Translations under genes and position numbers: made by a program
DNA from: Eubacterium sp.
Lineage (GTDB): Bacteria > Bacillota > Clostridia > Lachnospirales > Lachnospiraceae
DNA length: 37,410 bases
Direction: 5' to 3'
Assembly (NCBI GenBank): GCA_017477505.1
Contig: JAFUVQ010000068.1
Location: forward strand, 1-37,410
Shown here: positions 19,340 through 28,640 of the stretch, in pieces
Layout: each line of letters starts with the position of its first letter
How positions within the stretch are numbered: the first letter of the stretch is position 1
Notes under the pieces: generated by a model
What the model was told of the DNA's origin: nothing
Seen by the model: the letters and a program-made list of their open reading frames with translations, nothing else
Database searches by the model: none

Positions 19340-22300
19340 TTATAACCCAAGCTTTGGCTTTGCATTTTCTTTCTTTACATTTTTATCCACTTGAGTCTTC
19401 CTCTGCGGTGCTTTCTGTGGTTCTGTTTTAATATTCAGCTTTAAGTCAACATTCATATTTTTCAAAAAGTCTGAAAGTTGAGCTGATTTTTGCGGATTAA
19501 CCTCAGCCAAATCTTCAACAAAAATATTTGCAAGCTTTTCACATGACTGCAGCATCACCTTAAACCTTCTCTCACTGGCACCGAATGGTTCAGAAGGCTT
19601 TCCCTTGTTGTTCTGATGCTCACCAAATGAAAAATTATATTCTTTCTGCTTATTCAGATACTGTGGCTTACGTGAATAGAGGTACTTATTCATCTTATCC
19701 AGCGTTATGCTTTCTAATTTGACTATAGTCTTCTTATCAACTCCGGCCTCCTTCTGCACATTAAGATCTTTAAGATCTCTTGTAACTTCTTCAAAATACT
19801 TTGAAGTTCCAACCTGTCTCTTATCCCGAACAGCATATTCCATTTCGTGAATGATGTCTCTCATAGATCTGTCAGGAGCGCCGTACTTTTTCTCGGCTGC
19901 CTTAACATCTTTGGTAAGACTATCCCTGACTTTCTCCATAAGTTCTCTTCTCTTTTTGGAATTTTCTCTCTCATATCCTTTGTTGGCATTTTTCTCATCA
20001 TATTTTCTTGCTATATAATGATCCATATCCATGAGAACATCTCTTTTTCTGTTGATAATCTCCTGCCATGCCTTTTTATCTTCCTTGCCGCTAAGTTCAA
20101 GATTATCTTCAGATTTTTTAATCTTCTCAAGTTCCTTATAAATATTAGAATACTGCTCAGTACCACCCCAGACACCTTTTTCGCCACCTTTAAGAGACTT
20201 GATCATCTGTTGCATGGTCATTCGATTTAAATCATTATCCGGATCTTCGAAAACAAATTTACTGCTTCTATCAATGTCAGGGTTTTTACTCAGGAAACTG
20301 TCTTCTTCTCCTAAAATTATATTGTCCTGATTTTCCTCTTTATTCTTTGGTGCTTCCTCTTTCTTTGGTGCGCCCTCTTCCTTCTTAGGTCCTTCCTCTT
20401 CCTTCTTAGGTCCTTCCTCTTCCTTCTTTGGTCCTTCCTCTTCCTTCTTTGGTACCTCTTCTACCTTAGGTCCTTCCTCTTCTTTCTTTGGTACTTCCTC
20501 ATTCTTAGGAACCTCTTCTACCTTAGGTGCTTCTTCTTTCTTAGGAGCTTCTTTCTTCATGAAATCAGGTTCAGGTACATTTCCATTACCATTTACCAGG
20601 CTCTTCATATAAGCATCCATCTGAAGTCCGGCTTCTTTGAGATCAGACCTGTCCGGCCTCTGGATTTCTCCGGACTGCTTATACTTGATACTCAGATCAT
20701 TATTATATTTCAGATTATTCAGCTTCTTATTCCATTCAACTACATTAATCTTTCCTTGAGCCATTTGCTGAGTAGTTTCCAATATTTCTTTGCTGTACTC
20801 ATCAGCACTAAGCTGGAAAATCTCTTTACGTTTTATGACTTCTTTGCCATTTACTTCTGTAACAGTATAATCCGGATTATTCTTTCTACGCTGAATCTCT
20901 CTCTGTTTTCTTTCAGCAAAGAATAACTCTCTTTCATGAGCATTTCCGTTTTTCTTTACATTTTCATAAGCTTTAATATCATTCTCGATTGTATTCTTCA
21001 TTTTGCCGGCTATCTCAGGATCAGCCTCTCTTTCAAAGCTGTTATATCCGGCTTTTTTAGCCTGTTCCTCGATATATTTAGGATCTTTTCTTAATTCATC
21101 TTCCTTAACCAGGTCAGCAAATTTATCGTTGATCAGCTTAGTACTCTCACCGATCATTTTATCAATATCGGTTGTCTTTTTAATATTCTCTCTGATTTCC
21201 TCAGGAGACATTTTATGAGTAAACTCATTATCCCGAAGAGCCGTGTCTGTCTTCTCTTTTAGTTCTCTTAGTTGTACCAGTTTACTCTGTTCAGCCAGGT
21301 AACTCTCACGTCTTTCTCTGGCTTCCTCATTTTCATCCTTAACCTCAGGAGCCTCATCCATGGACTGTGGCTTGCCATAAATGTTAGCTCTGATCTTGAT
21401 ATCCATAGTATCGAAGACTATATCATCCTTAAGATCACCGGTCTTCTTGCCGGCCACACTCTTAAGAATAGCAGATGTTTTATCTATCTCATTTGCAACA
21501 TTTTCAATTGTCTTCTTCTCTTCATCAGTCAGATTTGGCTTATCGTAATCATAGTAATGATCGTTATATTTTACCTGGGCATAATCATAAAGAGCCTCAC
21601 CTATAACATCTCTGACTCTGTCAGCAAATGAATAGTCCTTTTCAGTACCATCAGAATGAAAACTGGTAACAAATGATTTATATGTCATATTCTTTGATAA
21701 ATACTCATGAATATGCTTTCCCATAGGATCATTTTCAATGAATTTCTGAACATTCTCATCAAGATTGTCAGAATATAATTCATTGATTATGTCTTTTTTC
21801 CACTCATCATTATCAGCATGTCTGTATTCTTCTCCCAATTTACTAAGATAAGCAATTTTCATAGCATCGAATACAAATTCATCTTTACGCTTGTTATACT
21901 CATCTTCGGAATCTTTGGCAGATTTCTTATAATCTCCGGTTATCTTAATGCATCCATAAACGTTCTTTGCCAGGTTCTGAACTTCTAAATCAGTAAAGCC
22001 GCTGACAGCCATAGGTCTATATGTATTAAGTTTAGCTTCATTAAAGTTTACTTCATCCTCTTTACATTTTTCAACAACACTGCCATACGCCTGAAATACC
22101 GCCTCATAAGCAGCATCCTGATTTTTGGCGTGTTTCGAAATATAAGAGTTCATAAGACGACGAAGTTTTATATCCGTACCAAATACAGCCTGAGCTTTAA
22201 TCGGTATTTCAACGTTGCTCTTAGAATTCTTAGCTACTTTTTTCTCCATGTCCAGAAGTGCTTCTTCTGCCTGCTGCATACCTTTGATTTCATTCTGAAT

Positions 22301-22381
22301 TTCTTCCAATTCCGGGTTACCGGCAGAATTGATCTTCAAAAGCTTATTTGCAATTTCTTTTGTATACTTTGACTTTGGCAT
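19340..22381 (-). CDS. Large charged coiled-coil protein with PKKEE repeats, unknown function
   Basis: A 1013-residue, very charged (Lys/Glu/Asp/Asn-rich) cytosolic protein without signal peptide or membrane segment. Residues 1-600 are helical with many heptad-like stretches. Residues about 609-682 are a low-complexity repeat of Pro-Lys-Lys-Glu-Glu units, mostly KKEEEGP. The C-terminal part (about 720-950) seems to hold two copies of a roughly 100-residue helical module. Each has a LxDMxxYI-like helix followed by a charged stretch and an ERR/KRR helix (copy A about 726-820, copy B about 838-950). A similar module occurs in the 964-residue protein at 24733-27627. I recognise no known family. 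The start has AGGAGG. The gene ends at its own strong terminator and is separated from the asparaginase gene by 98 bases. Confidence 0.75.
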   Translation of the reverse strand: MPKSKYTKEIANKLLKINSAGNPELEEIQNEIKGMQQAEEALLDMEKKVAKNSKSNVEIPIKAQAVFGTDIKLRRLMNSYISKHAKNQDAAYEAVFQAYGSVVEKCKEDEVNFNEAKLNTYRPMAVSGFTDLEVQNLAKNVYGCIKITGDYKKSAKDSEDEYNKRKDEFVFDAMKIAYLSKLGEEYRHADNDEWKKDIINELYSDNLDENVQKFIENDPMGKHIHEYLSKNMTYKSFVTSFHSDGTEKDYSFADRVRDVIGEALYDYAQVKYNDHYYDYDKPNLTDEEKKTIENVANEIDKTSAILKSVAGKKTGDLKDDIVFDTMDIKIRANIYGKPQSMDEAPEVKDENEEARERRESYLAEQSKLVQLRELKEKTDTALRDNEFTHKMSPEEIRENIKKTTDIDKMIGESTKLINDKFADLVKEDELRKDPKYIEEQAKKAGYNSFEREADPEIAGKMKNTIENDIKAYENVKKNGNAHERELFFAERKQREIQRRKNNPDYTVTEVNGKEVIKRKEIFQLSADEYSKEILETTQQMAQGKINVVEWNKKLNNLKYNNDLSIKYKQSGEIQRPDRSDLKEAGLQMDAYMKSLVNGNGNVPEPDFMKKEAPKKEEAPKVEEVPKNEEVPKKEEEGPKVEEVPKKEEEGPKKEEEGPKKEEEGPKKEEGAPKKEEAPKNKEENQDNIILGEEDSFLSKNPDIDRSSKFVFEDPDNDLNRMTMQQMIKSLKGGEKGVWGGTEQYSNIYKELEKIKKSEDNLELSGKEDKKAWQEIINRKRDVLMDMDHYIARKYDEKNANKGYERENSKKRRELMEKVRDSLTKDVKAAEKKYGAPDRSMRDIIHEMEYAVRDKRQVGTSKYFEEVTRDLKDLNVQKEAGVDKKTIVKLESITLDKMNKYLYSRKPQYLNKQKEYNFSFGEHQNNKGKPSEPFGASERRFKVMLQSCEKLANIFVEDLAEVNPQKSAQLSDFLKNMNVDLKLNIKTEPQKAPQRKTQVDKNVKKENAKPKLGL
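20380..20442 (-). repeat. 21-bp tandem repeat encoding KKEEEGP
   Basis: Three consecutive 21-base units (20380-20400, 20401-20421, 20422-20442) are identical or differ by a single base. Degenerate copies extend on both sides over about 20340-20557. The unit length is a multiple of three, so copy-number change keeps the reading frame. Confidence 0.85.
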
Positions 22382-22479
22382 GTGTTAATCCTCCTCTTTA
22401 TACAGAAAAATGTATATTACTCTTAATCTACTAAGCCATAATAACACTTAAATAACAACAAAAGCGCAACAGATTATCA

Positions 22480-23463
22480 CTAATAAACTAAAAATGCATT
22501 TTTTATCTGACTGATATCCATATTTTTTGCAAGAGCAAGCCTGAGTAATACTGCAGCCTTCTGTGGAGGAAGATTATCCCCCGCGATAGTTTTTTTACAA
22601 ATAAGGTTATCCCCGATAATAATGCCATCATTTACGCGCGAACTGATGACAACCGGAATCTCAAGTTTTTCAATAATACTCTTAAATTGCTCGCTGAATT
22701 CACCGGCCCCTGCTCCGGCAATAATAATTCCATCAGAAAGCTTTGCAGCATAATCCAGCAGTCCGGGATCGGCATCAACTGAAAAATAAACCACATTTAC
22801 CTTAGGTAGCATATCAATATTCGAAATATCAAACTCGGTAGATACAGTATGACATTTCTCCGGTGTATTATAGAAATATACATTTCCATCTCTTACAACA
22901 CCTAAAGCGCCGCTCTCTCCTCCTGATATAGCTGTCAAATGATATGTGCTGCTTTTGGAAACTGAACGCGCGGCATAAATCCGGTCAGCAAATACGACCA
23001 GTACACCTTTACCCGCTGCATTTTCCGAAGAAGCCACAGTCACAGCCTGGTAAAGATTTGCCGGTCCGTCAGCAGATATAGCAGTAGACGGCCGCATGGA
23101 TCCGGTCACAACCACAGGCTTATCGGTCTTTATTGTAAGATTCAGAAAATAAGCTGTTTCCTCCAGAGTATCAGTTCCGTGAGTTATGACAAATCCATCT
23201 ACTTCCGGATTCTTAGCCATATCATTTATATTCCGGGCAAGAGAAATCCAGATTTCTGAAGTGATATCATCTGAATTTACATTGCATATCTGCCTTGTTT
23301 CTATATCAGCCACTGAATCCAGTCCGGGAACAGTCTCTATGAGTTTTTCGGCACTGACAGCCCCCGGCTTATACCCTGCCATCTTTCCTTCGTCGCCGAC
23401 TCCGGCTATCGTTCCACCGGTAGCAAGTATAATTATTTTTTTCTTTTTTATCTTTTTTTCCAT
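22480..23463 (-). CDS. L-asparaginase
   Basis: Hydrolyses asparagine to aspartate and ammonia. The 327-residue protein has the first catalytic threonine in ILATGGTIAG (about 12-21). The second catalytic motif is ITHGTDTLEETAYFL (Thr-Asp pair), followed by VVVTGSMRP. A C-terminal domain ends the protein. No signal peptide is seen; the N-terminus is Lys-rich (MEKKIKKKK), so a cytosolic enzyme is likely, although the overall pattern resembles both type I and type II enzymes. It starts 24 bases after the PAP2 gene with a weak ribosome binding site, which suggests it is translated as the second gene of that unit. Confidence 0.93.
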   Translation of the reverse strand: MEKKIKKKKIIILATGGTIAGVGDEGKMAGYKPGAVSAEKLIETVPGLDSVADIETRQICNVNSDDITSEIWISLARNINDMAKNPEVDGFVITHGTDTLEETAYFLNLTIKTDKPVVVTGSMRPSTAISADGPANLYQAVTVASSENAAGKGVLVVFADRIYAARSVSKSSTYHLTAISGGESGALGVVRDGNVYFYNTPEKCHTVSTEFDISNIDMLPKVNVVYFSVDADPGLLDYAAKLSDGIIIAGAGAGEFSEQFKSIIEKLEIPVVISSRVNDGIIIGDNLICKKTIAGDNLPPQKAAVLLRLALAKNMDISQIKNAFLVY

Positions 23464-23487
23464 TACACCAACTATTAATATGATAAT

Positions 23488-24477
23488 TTATGCATTTTCA
23501 GCTATTGTCCCTGTTGCTTTATCTGCTTTTTCAACTACTTCATCAGCTCTGACGATAAACTTGCCCTTTTCAATCTTATTGAATAACATCGGGAAAAGTC
23601 CCAGTGCAAAAAATGCATCGATCGCATATCTGAAAAATCTTATAACAAACTGAAGTGTGGTAGCTGAATCAAGTATTGAATCAGGGAACGGAAGTTCGAG
23701 AAGGAAGTTCATAAGGAGGAAAGTTCCTAATCCACCTGCAAAACGCAGTATACATCTCCAGATCACTTTGGTATTTTCGAAATTAACAAATTTTCTTTCA
23801 AATGCATCAGCAAGGAAGAATCCACCCATGATGCCGAGTGCCGTGTAATAATCATTGGTTTTACAGTAAAACATTCCTGCCAGTGAAGTTACGAAAATAA
23901 TAAGGTGAAGAACCCACATCTTCTTAATCTTTTTCTGAAGATATGAAAACAGGAACAGTACTATCACACCAACTCCCCATCCCACAAGTACATCTGTCGG
24001 ATAATGAACTCCGATTATAACTCTGGAAAGGCCTATAAGAAGAGGAAGTATGACAGCCAGAGCCATCAGAATCTTATTACCCTTCTTATATTTTGCCAGA
24101 GAACCATACATGATAGCTGAATTCATCGCGTGACCGCTTGGAAATGAAAATCCCTGTGCAGCAATATCCATTATATCCGCATCACTGTGTACCGGTTTAA
24201 GACATTTTATCGTAGGATTATCAAAATAAGGTCGTCTTCTTAAGAAAACATTCTTTATAAGAGGATTCCAGACAATTCCGACAACCATATTGGTTCCTAT
24301 ATATTTACCGTATTCCTTGTCATAGCACCAGTAGAGGAATCCAAGCATCGCCGTCAGAGCCAGTTCCTCTCCGAACATAGTAAAGAATGACCCCAGGTAT
24401 ACACCAACAGTTCCAAGAAACTGCTGCAGCCATTCCATCAGTGTCACTTCCCAATCAAAATAAAAAGTATTACCCAT
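23488..24477 (-). CDS. PAP2-family membrane phosphatase
   Basis: An integral membrane phosphatidic acid phosphatase type 2 protein (329 residues, about 7 hydrophobic segments). The three-part active site is complete: KNVFLRRRPYF (KxxxxxxRP), FPSGHAMNS (PSGH) and SRVIIGVHYPTDVLVG (SRxxxxxHxxxD). Likely substrates are undecaprenyl diphosphate or lipid phosphates at the outer membrane face; the sequence does not decide. ATG 24477 has AAAGG twelve bases upstream. An in-frame ATG at 24438 (MEWLQQFLG) is an equally plausible start. A C-terminal hydrophilic tail follows the last membrane segment. It precedes the asparaginase gene by 24 bases. Confidence 0.9.
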   Translation of the reverse strand: MGNTFYFDWEVTLMEWLQQFLGTVGVYLGSFFTMFGEELALTAMLGFLYWCYDKEYGKYIGTNMVVGIVWNPLIKNVFLRRRPYFDNPTIKCLKPVHSDADIMDIAAQGFSFPSGHAMNSAIMYGSLAKYKKGNKILMALAVILPLLIGLSRVIIGVHYPTDVLVGWGVGVIVLFLFSYLQKKIKKMWVLHLIIFVTSLAGMFYCKTNDYYTALGIMGGFFLADAFERKFVNFENTKVIWRCILRFAGGLGTFLLMNFLLELPFPDSILDSATTLQFVIRFFRYAIDAFFALGLFPMLFNKIEKGKFIVRADEVVEKADKATGTIAENA

Positions 24478-24640
24478 TGTCCATTACGACCTTTCGCAAG
24501 TATTTTTTCAAAATAATGCATTTGAAATTAACTCGGTAATTATAACATATATAGAATCAGTTTTTCCATATTTAATTAAACCTGTCAACTTTCTCATTAA
24601 ATCCGTCAGCTTTTCTTGTATGAACAAATATAATTCATGA

Positions 24641-24672
24641 AAATGAAAAATGGGGGCGTTATTTTCGCCCCT
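24641..24672 (-). terminator. Intrinsic terminator after the kinase-like gene
   Basis: A GGGGCG/CGCCCC stem (24653-24658 with 24666-24671), followed on the minus strand by CATTTTTCATTTT. The remainder of 24478-24732 shows no convincing gene. Confidence 0.75.
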
Positions 24673-24732
24673 CATCTTCCATATCAATAAAACGAATGAT
24701 TTATTCAGTTGCAAAGCCTTTGAAGAACCATA

Positions 24733-27627
24733 TTACTTCTTTTTCACCTTAACCTTAACATTACTATTGGGAATTCTTCTCAAAGGAATCTCCTTGGGTT
24801 TTATGATCTCTTCCGGCTTCTTTCTGTCCGGATGAAGCTTACGCGCCTCTACACCGAAATGATCGATCATATAATTAACAGCATCTGTATCCGGTACACC
24901 GATTGTGCGAGTCTTCATTTCTATTCTTTCTTCTATAAAACCCTTATACTTATTATAGAAATTCTTAAACTCATCACTTTTGACAAGTTCATCCACTGCC
25001 TTAAGCGGCTTTTCAAGCTTTACATCCCTGAGGTTTTCCAATGCAATAAGTTCAGCATTTGAAGCAATGTCGTCTTTTTTCAACTTCAAAAGCCCAAGCT
25101 TTTTTTCAACCATAAGAGATGCCACAGATCTTTGGAGGAGTTCATCATCACCCGGCATTTCCTTCTCCGCATATGAAGTAATTCCTTTAATCTCTTTTTT
25201 GAATTTCTCCCTCTCCCCGGGTCTGATACTGTTAACGGCATATCCCAGCGCTATATCGAACTTCAGATTATCCAAAAATTCTTTCTCTTTATTACCATCA
25301 TGCCGGTCTCCTACTGCCTCAAAATGAAGTTCATATAATTCATACTTAGCCCTTGATTCATGGTTTTTGAATAAATTCTCATTTCTTACTTTAATAAGTT
25401 CTTCAACATACTTAACACTTTTATGCGCATTGTCAACATTATTCTTAAGATAATTTCTTTTATTGGCATTAAATTCATTAATCTTAATGAGTGCCTTATC
25501 CATTTCTTCAAATGCTTCAAGCTGTTTCTTAAGAATTTCCCTTGCTTCTATAGCATTTTTGTAACGTCTTTCAGTCTTTCCCGGTACATGTTTCGGATCA
25601 TCCTTACGCGGATCATTCCTCCATTCTTCACCGGTTGTCTTACTGTCTTTATATTCAATATAATTATTTACATCCAGAAGTGCCTGCCGAGTCATGGCTT
25701 TGATTATTTCATAATTCTTATGATGACCGTATATTCCATTTGCTTTTGTCGGAGCGCCCGAATATCCAAGCGAACCATCCCGTAAGCTCTTCATACTTCT
25801 AAGCATCAGATTATACGGATTATCTTTCCCCTGAAAAGCAACCGTATCATTTTCTATCTTACTGCAAAGCGCACTAAAATCAGGGTACATTTCAACCGTA
25901 GCCTTATAACTTAAATCGTTATAATCATTTTTGAACCTGTCCTCGAACCTGTCAAGATTAACATTTATATTCATAAGATCACTGACACGATTGAACAGAT
26001 TCTCCTTTTTACCTTTAGCTCTAAGATCCTGAAAGGACATGGATTTAAGCTCATCATCTTCCACGACCTTAATTCTTCCGTTAATTACAGAGCCTTTTCC
26101 ATACCCCTTTCCAAATTCCATATTATCATTATGAATCTTTTCTTTAAGGGCATTAAGACGAACTTCTGCATTTTTGACCTCTTCAGTGGTAAGTTCATAA
26201 CCATAAAGCATCTCCTTCAAAGATTCAGGAGTAAGATTCATGATTTTATCAGCCATACTTCTGGTAATCACATTCATTGCACCAAGCTTAACGGCATTAA
26301 GTGTTACCTTCCTCTCAAAATCCTCTGAACCAAAGGAGAGATCGTTATCTATGCCCTGAATTGATTCCAGCACAACAGTCCCATCTTCCCTCTTCTTAAA
26401 ATTAAACAGGAAATTACCTGAATGTCTGTCCGGATTCCCGCATAAGTAATCAAGCACCTGAAGATCTGCGATCTGCTTTTTCAGCTTAAGGTTCTCAACA
26501 CTTTCACCGGTAACTTCCAGGAACATAGGTTCCTTATGCATCCTGTCTCTTTCACTACCGATTGCCTTTTTCATAAAGGTTCCCTTCATCGGCTTGCCAT
26601 TTATATTTACCTTTACATTTTCAGAAGCAGCGATTAATTCAGAACATCCCAGCACATCAGCAACTAAGCTCATAGCTGAGTTTCTTCTGTTGTTTCTGGA
26701 GGTTCTCTTTATTCCGACATTATTCATAATACCCGAAGCATTATCAACTATAGCTGCCGCATGCATAGTATCAAGAAATATATTTAACTGTTGTTTATTC
26801 TTTATAGTCTCCCCAAGGTTATATGTATTATCAGGATCTAAAATTTCAAATACTTTTTGAGGTTCCTGCAGTGACAAATATTTATAGTCCCTGATAAACT
26901 TCTTAAAGTTATCATTAAAACCTGCGATTCTTTCATACATATCATCGGCATTATCCAGAGAAAGAAAACTCGCCTTCTTCCCATATTTTGCCATAGTTTT
27001 CTTGATAGCGTCCTTCGTAGTGTCAATATCCTTAGCCTGATTATCCTGTGTAAAGAAACCTTCAACCTCTTCTCCCTTTTCGTTAATTATCGTAAGCGGG
27101 ATACGCTGATTCAGATTGCCGCCGGTTCCAACCTTTACCGAACCCGGTTTTACTGCATAGTTTTTAACACGTGATTCTTCAAATATACCACGCATATTTA
27201 TTTCAGAATTATCCTTTAAAGCCTTATTAAACGAAGCAAGGTCTTTGGAAAGTGTTTTCGCAAGAAGGTCATTCTGCTCCGCCTCCCTTAAAAGCTTCTT
27301 TTGCATCTTGGTAGGTTCAGAATCTACCGGCCTTCCTTGTCCCAGATATAAGGCTTTTCTGTTAATTGCACGGTTAAGAATATCCAGTTTCTTAATGGTA
27401 TCATTATAATACTCCTGCATTTTCTTCTTTCTGTCCTCAGAAAGAATCTCATCCGAATCAACTATATTGTTATTCAGGGTACGAAGTGAATCCAGAACAG
27501 CCTTCTTCTGTACATAGAATTCCTGACCTCTTTTTACCTTTTCAAACGCACGAATACTTAAGGCATAACCTTTCTTTCTTTTTTTAAGGCGCTGATTGGT
27601 GTAATTGATCTCTTCTACTTCACGCAT
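24733..27627 (-). CDS. Large protein with atypical kinase-like domain, otherwise unknown
   Basis: A 964-residue, charged cytosolic protein without signal peptide or membrane segment. A kinase-like core spans about 145-435. It has a Gly-rich loop KVGTGGN with strands to EVEGFFT (165-193), a helix RNNRRNSAMSLVADVLG, then VLDYLCGNPDRHSGNFLF (391-408) and GIDNDLSFG (425-433). The DRHxxN catalytic loop and DxDxSFG metal-binding motif resemble PI3/4-kinase, Fam20 and HipA-type atypical kinases, with key Asp400, Asn405, Asp427 and Asp429 all present. Residues 1-100 are coiled coil. Residues about 605-705 resemble the C-terminal modules of the 1013-residue protein at 19340-22381. The tail is Lys-rich (VKVKVKKK). 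ATG 27627 is preceded by GGAGG. The kinase assignment is inference from motifs; substrate and role are unknown. Confidence 0.72.
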   Translation of the reverse strand: MREVEEINYTNQRLKKRKKGYALSIRAFEKVKRGQEFYVQKKAVLDSLRTLNNNIVDSDEILSEDRKKKMQEYYNDTIKKLDILNRAINRKALYLGQGRPVDSEPTKMQKKLLREAEQNDLLAKTLSKDLASFNKALKDNSEINMRGIFEESRVKNYAVKPGSVKVGTGGNLNQRIPLTIINEKGEEVEGFFTQDNQAKDIDTTKDAIKKTMAKYGKKASFLSLDNADDMYERIAGFNDNFKKFIRDYKYLSLQEPQKVFEILDPDNTYNLGETIKNKQQLNIFLDTMHAAAIVDNASGIMNNVGIKRTSRNNRRNSAMSLVADVLGCSELIAASENVKVNINGKPMKGTFMKKAIGSERDRMHKEPMFLEVTGESVENLKLKKQIADLQVLDYLCGNPDRHSGNFLFNFKKREDGTVVLESIQGIDNDLSFGSEDFERKVTLNAVKLGAMNVITRSMADKIMNLTPESLKEMLYGYELTTEEVKNAEVRLNALKEKIHNDNMEFGKGYGKGSVINGRIKVVEDDELKSMSFQDLRAKGKKENLFNRVSDLMNINVNLDRFEDRFKNDYNDLSYKATVEMYPDFSALCSKIENDTVAFQGKDNPYNLMLRSMKSLRDGSLGYSGAPTKANGIYGHHKNYEIIKAMTRQALLDVNNYIEYKDSKTTGEEWRNDPRKDDPKHVPGKTERRYKNAIEAREILKKQLEAFEEMDKALIKINEFNANKRNYLKNNVDNAHKSVKYVEELIKVRNENLFKNHESRAKYELYELHFEAVGDRHDGNKEKEFLDNLKFDIALGYAVNSIRPGEREKFKKEIKGITSYAEKEMPGDDELLQRSVASLMVEKKLGLLKLKKDDIASNAELIALENLRDVKLEKPLKAVDELVKSDEFKNFYNKYKGFIEERIEMKTRTIGVPDTDAVNYMIDHFGVEARKLHPDRKKPEEIIKPKEIPLRRIPNSNVKVKVKKK

Positions 27628-27744
27628 GATGTATCATCCTCCATAACATATGTATAAATAGATTAATCTAAGCAGATTCATCTGACATTCAAGCTAAATC
27701 TATAACATTAAGTATTTTACAATAAAACAAGCAACAAAACAGCA

Positions 27745-27790
27745 ACAAAAAGAAGGCCAAACAGCATTTTTTTTAAACACTGTTTAGCCC
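27745..27790 (-). terminator. Intrinsic terminator after the truncated recombinase
   Basis: On the minus strand, GGGCTAAACAGTG pairs with TGCTGTTTGGCC across an A-rich loop. TTCTTTTTG follows. It lies 32 bases after the recombinase stop. Confidence 0.75.
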
Positions 27791-27821
27791 TCTTATCTTA
27801 GTAAAAACAACCTTTCGTCAA

Positions 27822-28286
27822 TTAGTTCATCTCAGCGATAGCAGCCTGTCCAGCTTTAACTCTAAGGGAAGTCTTCTTGCTTTCATTCTGAGCAAGTGTA
27901 GCCATAATAGTAAGCCTGAGTTCTCCATCCTCATCATTAAGCGTCCAGATGTTATCCTCGGTAAAATACACCTCCACTCCGATTCTACGAAGTTTTCTCG
28001 TTTCTTGTAAAGTATCTACTGTATTTCTTGCGAATCGTGAGACTTCACGAGTCACTATCAAATCAAAGCAGCCATCATGAGCATCTTCTATCATTCTCAT
28101 AAACTGCTTCCTCTTCTTTGTAGAAGTACCAGTAATTCCTTCATCAATATAACGATCATACAAAACCCAGTCAGGATGCATCGCCATGATGTTATCATAA
28201 TACTGTACTTGATTATCAAGTGCCGATAACTGCGCCTCATGTTCAGTAGAAACTCTTGCATAGATTGCAACATTTCTTTTTGACAT
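27822..28286 (-). CDS. Serine recombinase fragment, catalytic domain only
   Basis: A 154-residue protein matching the N-terminal resolvase domain of large serine recombinases. The catalytic serine is in [11 protein letters not shown] and the arginine-rich active-site segments include [11 protein letters not shown]. The dimer-helix start is at [20 protein letters not shown]. Intact members continue for 300-400 residues with a recombinase domain, zinc ribbon and coiled coil; here the frame stops at [11 protein letters not shown], followed at once by a terminator. I see no continuation in another frame. So it is either a deletion remnant or a small protein domesticated from a recombinase. ATG 28286 follows GGAG. 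It lies 36 bases after the SHOCT-like gene, the usual neighbour of such recombinases in clostridial integrative elements. Confidence 0.85.
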   Translation of the reverse strand: MSKRNVAIYARVSTEHEAQLSALDNQVQYYDNIMAMHPDWVLYDRYIDEGITGTSTKKRKQFMRMIEDAHDGCFDLIVTREVSRFARNTVDTLQETRKLRRIGVEVYFTEDNIWTLNDEDGELRLTIMATLAQNESKKTSLRVKAGQAAIAEMN

Positions 28287-28322
28287 GATATCTCCTATCC
28301 TGTTTTTGTACCCAATAATATG

Positions 28323-28520
28323 TTAACATAACGTCGGTAAAGCATCAACCATTTTGTGTGCCTTATTCCTAATTTTATTTATGGCATCATCAGAAATAAG
28401 CCTATCCTCATATAGACTCTCTAATAAAGCCATAGATATGTTAATACATAGCTTTTCGTACATAACAGAATCCATTTCGGAAATATCCCTTTCAGAAACA
28501 AGCTCAAAGCTCTGTTTCAT
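28323..28520 (-). CDS. Small SHOCT-like protein associated with the recombinase
   Basis: A 65-residue helical protein. The central part, with LCINISMALLESLYEDRLIS followed by a DDAINKIRNK helix, has the SHOCT-like pattern (a short hydrophobic helix, then a Leu-Ile-Ser/Thr turn, then a charged helix). This pattern is frequent in small ORFs next to serine recombinases in Firmicute mobile elements. ATG 28520 has AAAGGAG nine bases upstream; the open frame continues to 28571, but without a ribosome binding site that would decide for a longer form. Function is unknown. It is probably in an operon with the recombinase fragment. Confidence 0.6.
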   Translation of the reverse strand: MKQSFELVSERDISEMDSVMYEKLCINISMALLESLYEDRLISDDAINKIRNKAHKMVDALPTLC

Positions 28521-28640
28521 ATATTCACGCTCCTTTCGCTGTATTTTGGAAGTTATAACTGCCGATATCAAGTCTCCAGCTTAAGACATATATATATAGA
28601 AGAAAACTTTCATCTGAAGAGCTCATATCGTAAGTTATAA

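Noticed and set aside
20345-20557. Regular repeats resembling a CRISPR array
   Set aside because: Units are contiguous 21-mers without spacers, and they are in frame within a coding gene, so this is a coding tandem repeat.
24508-24714. Minus-strand 68-codon open frame in the gap after the kinase-like gene
   Set aside because: It spans the intrinsic terminator at 24641-24672, has no good ribosome binding site and an unremarkable composition.
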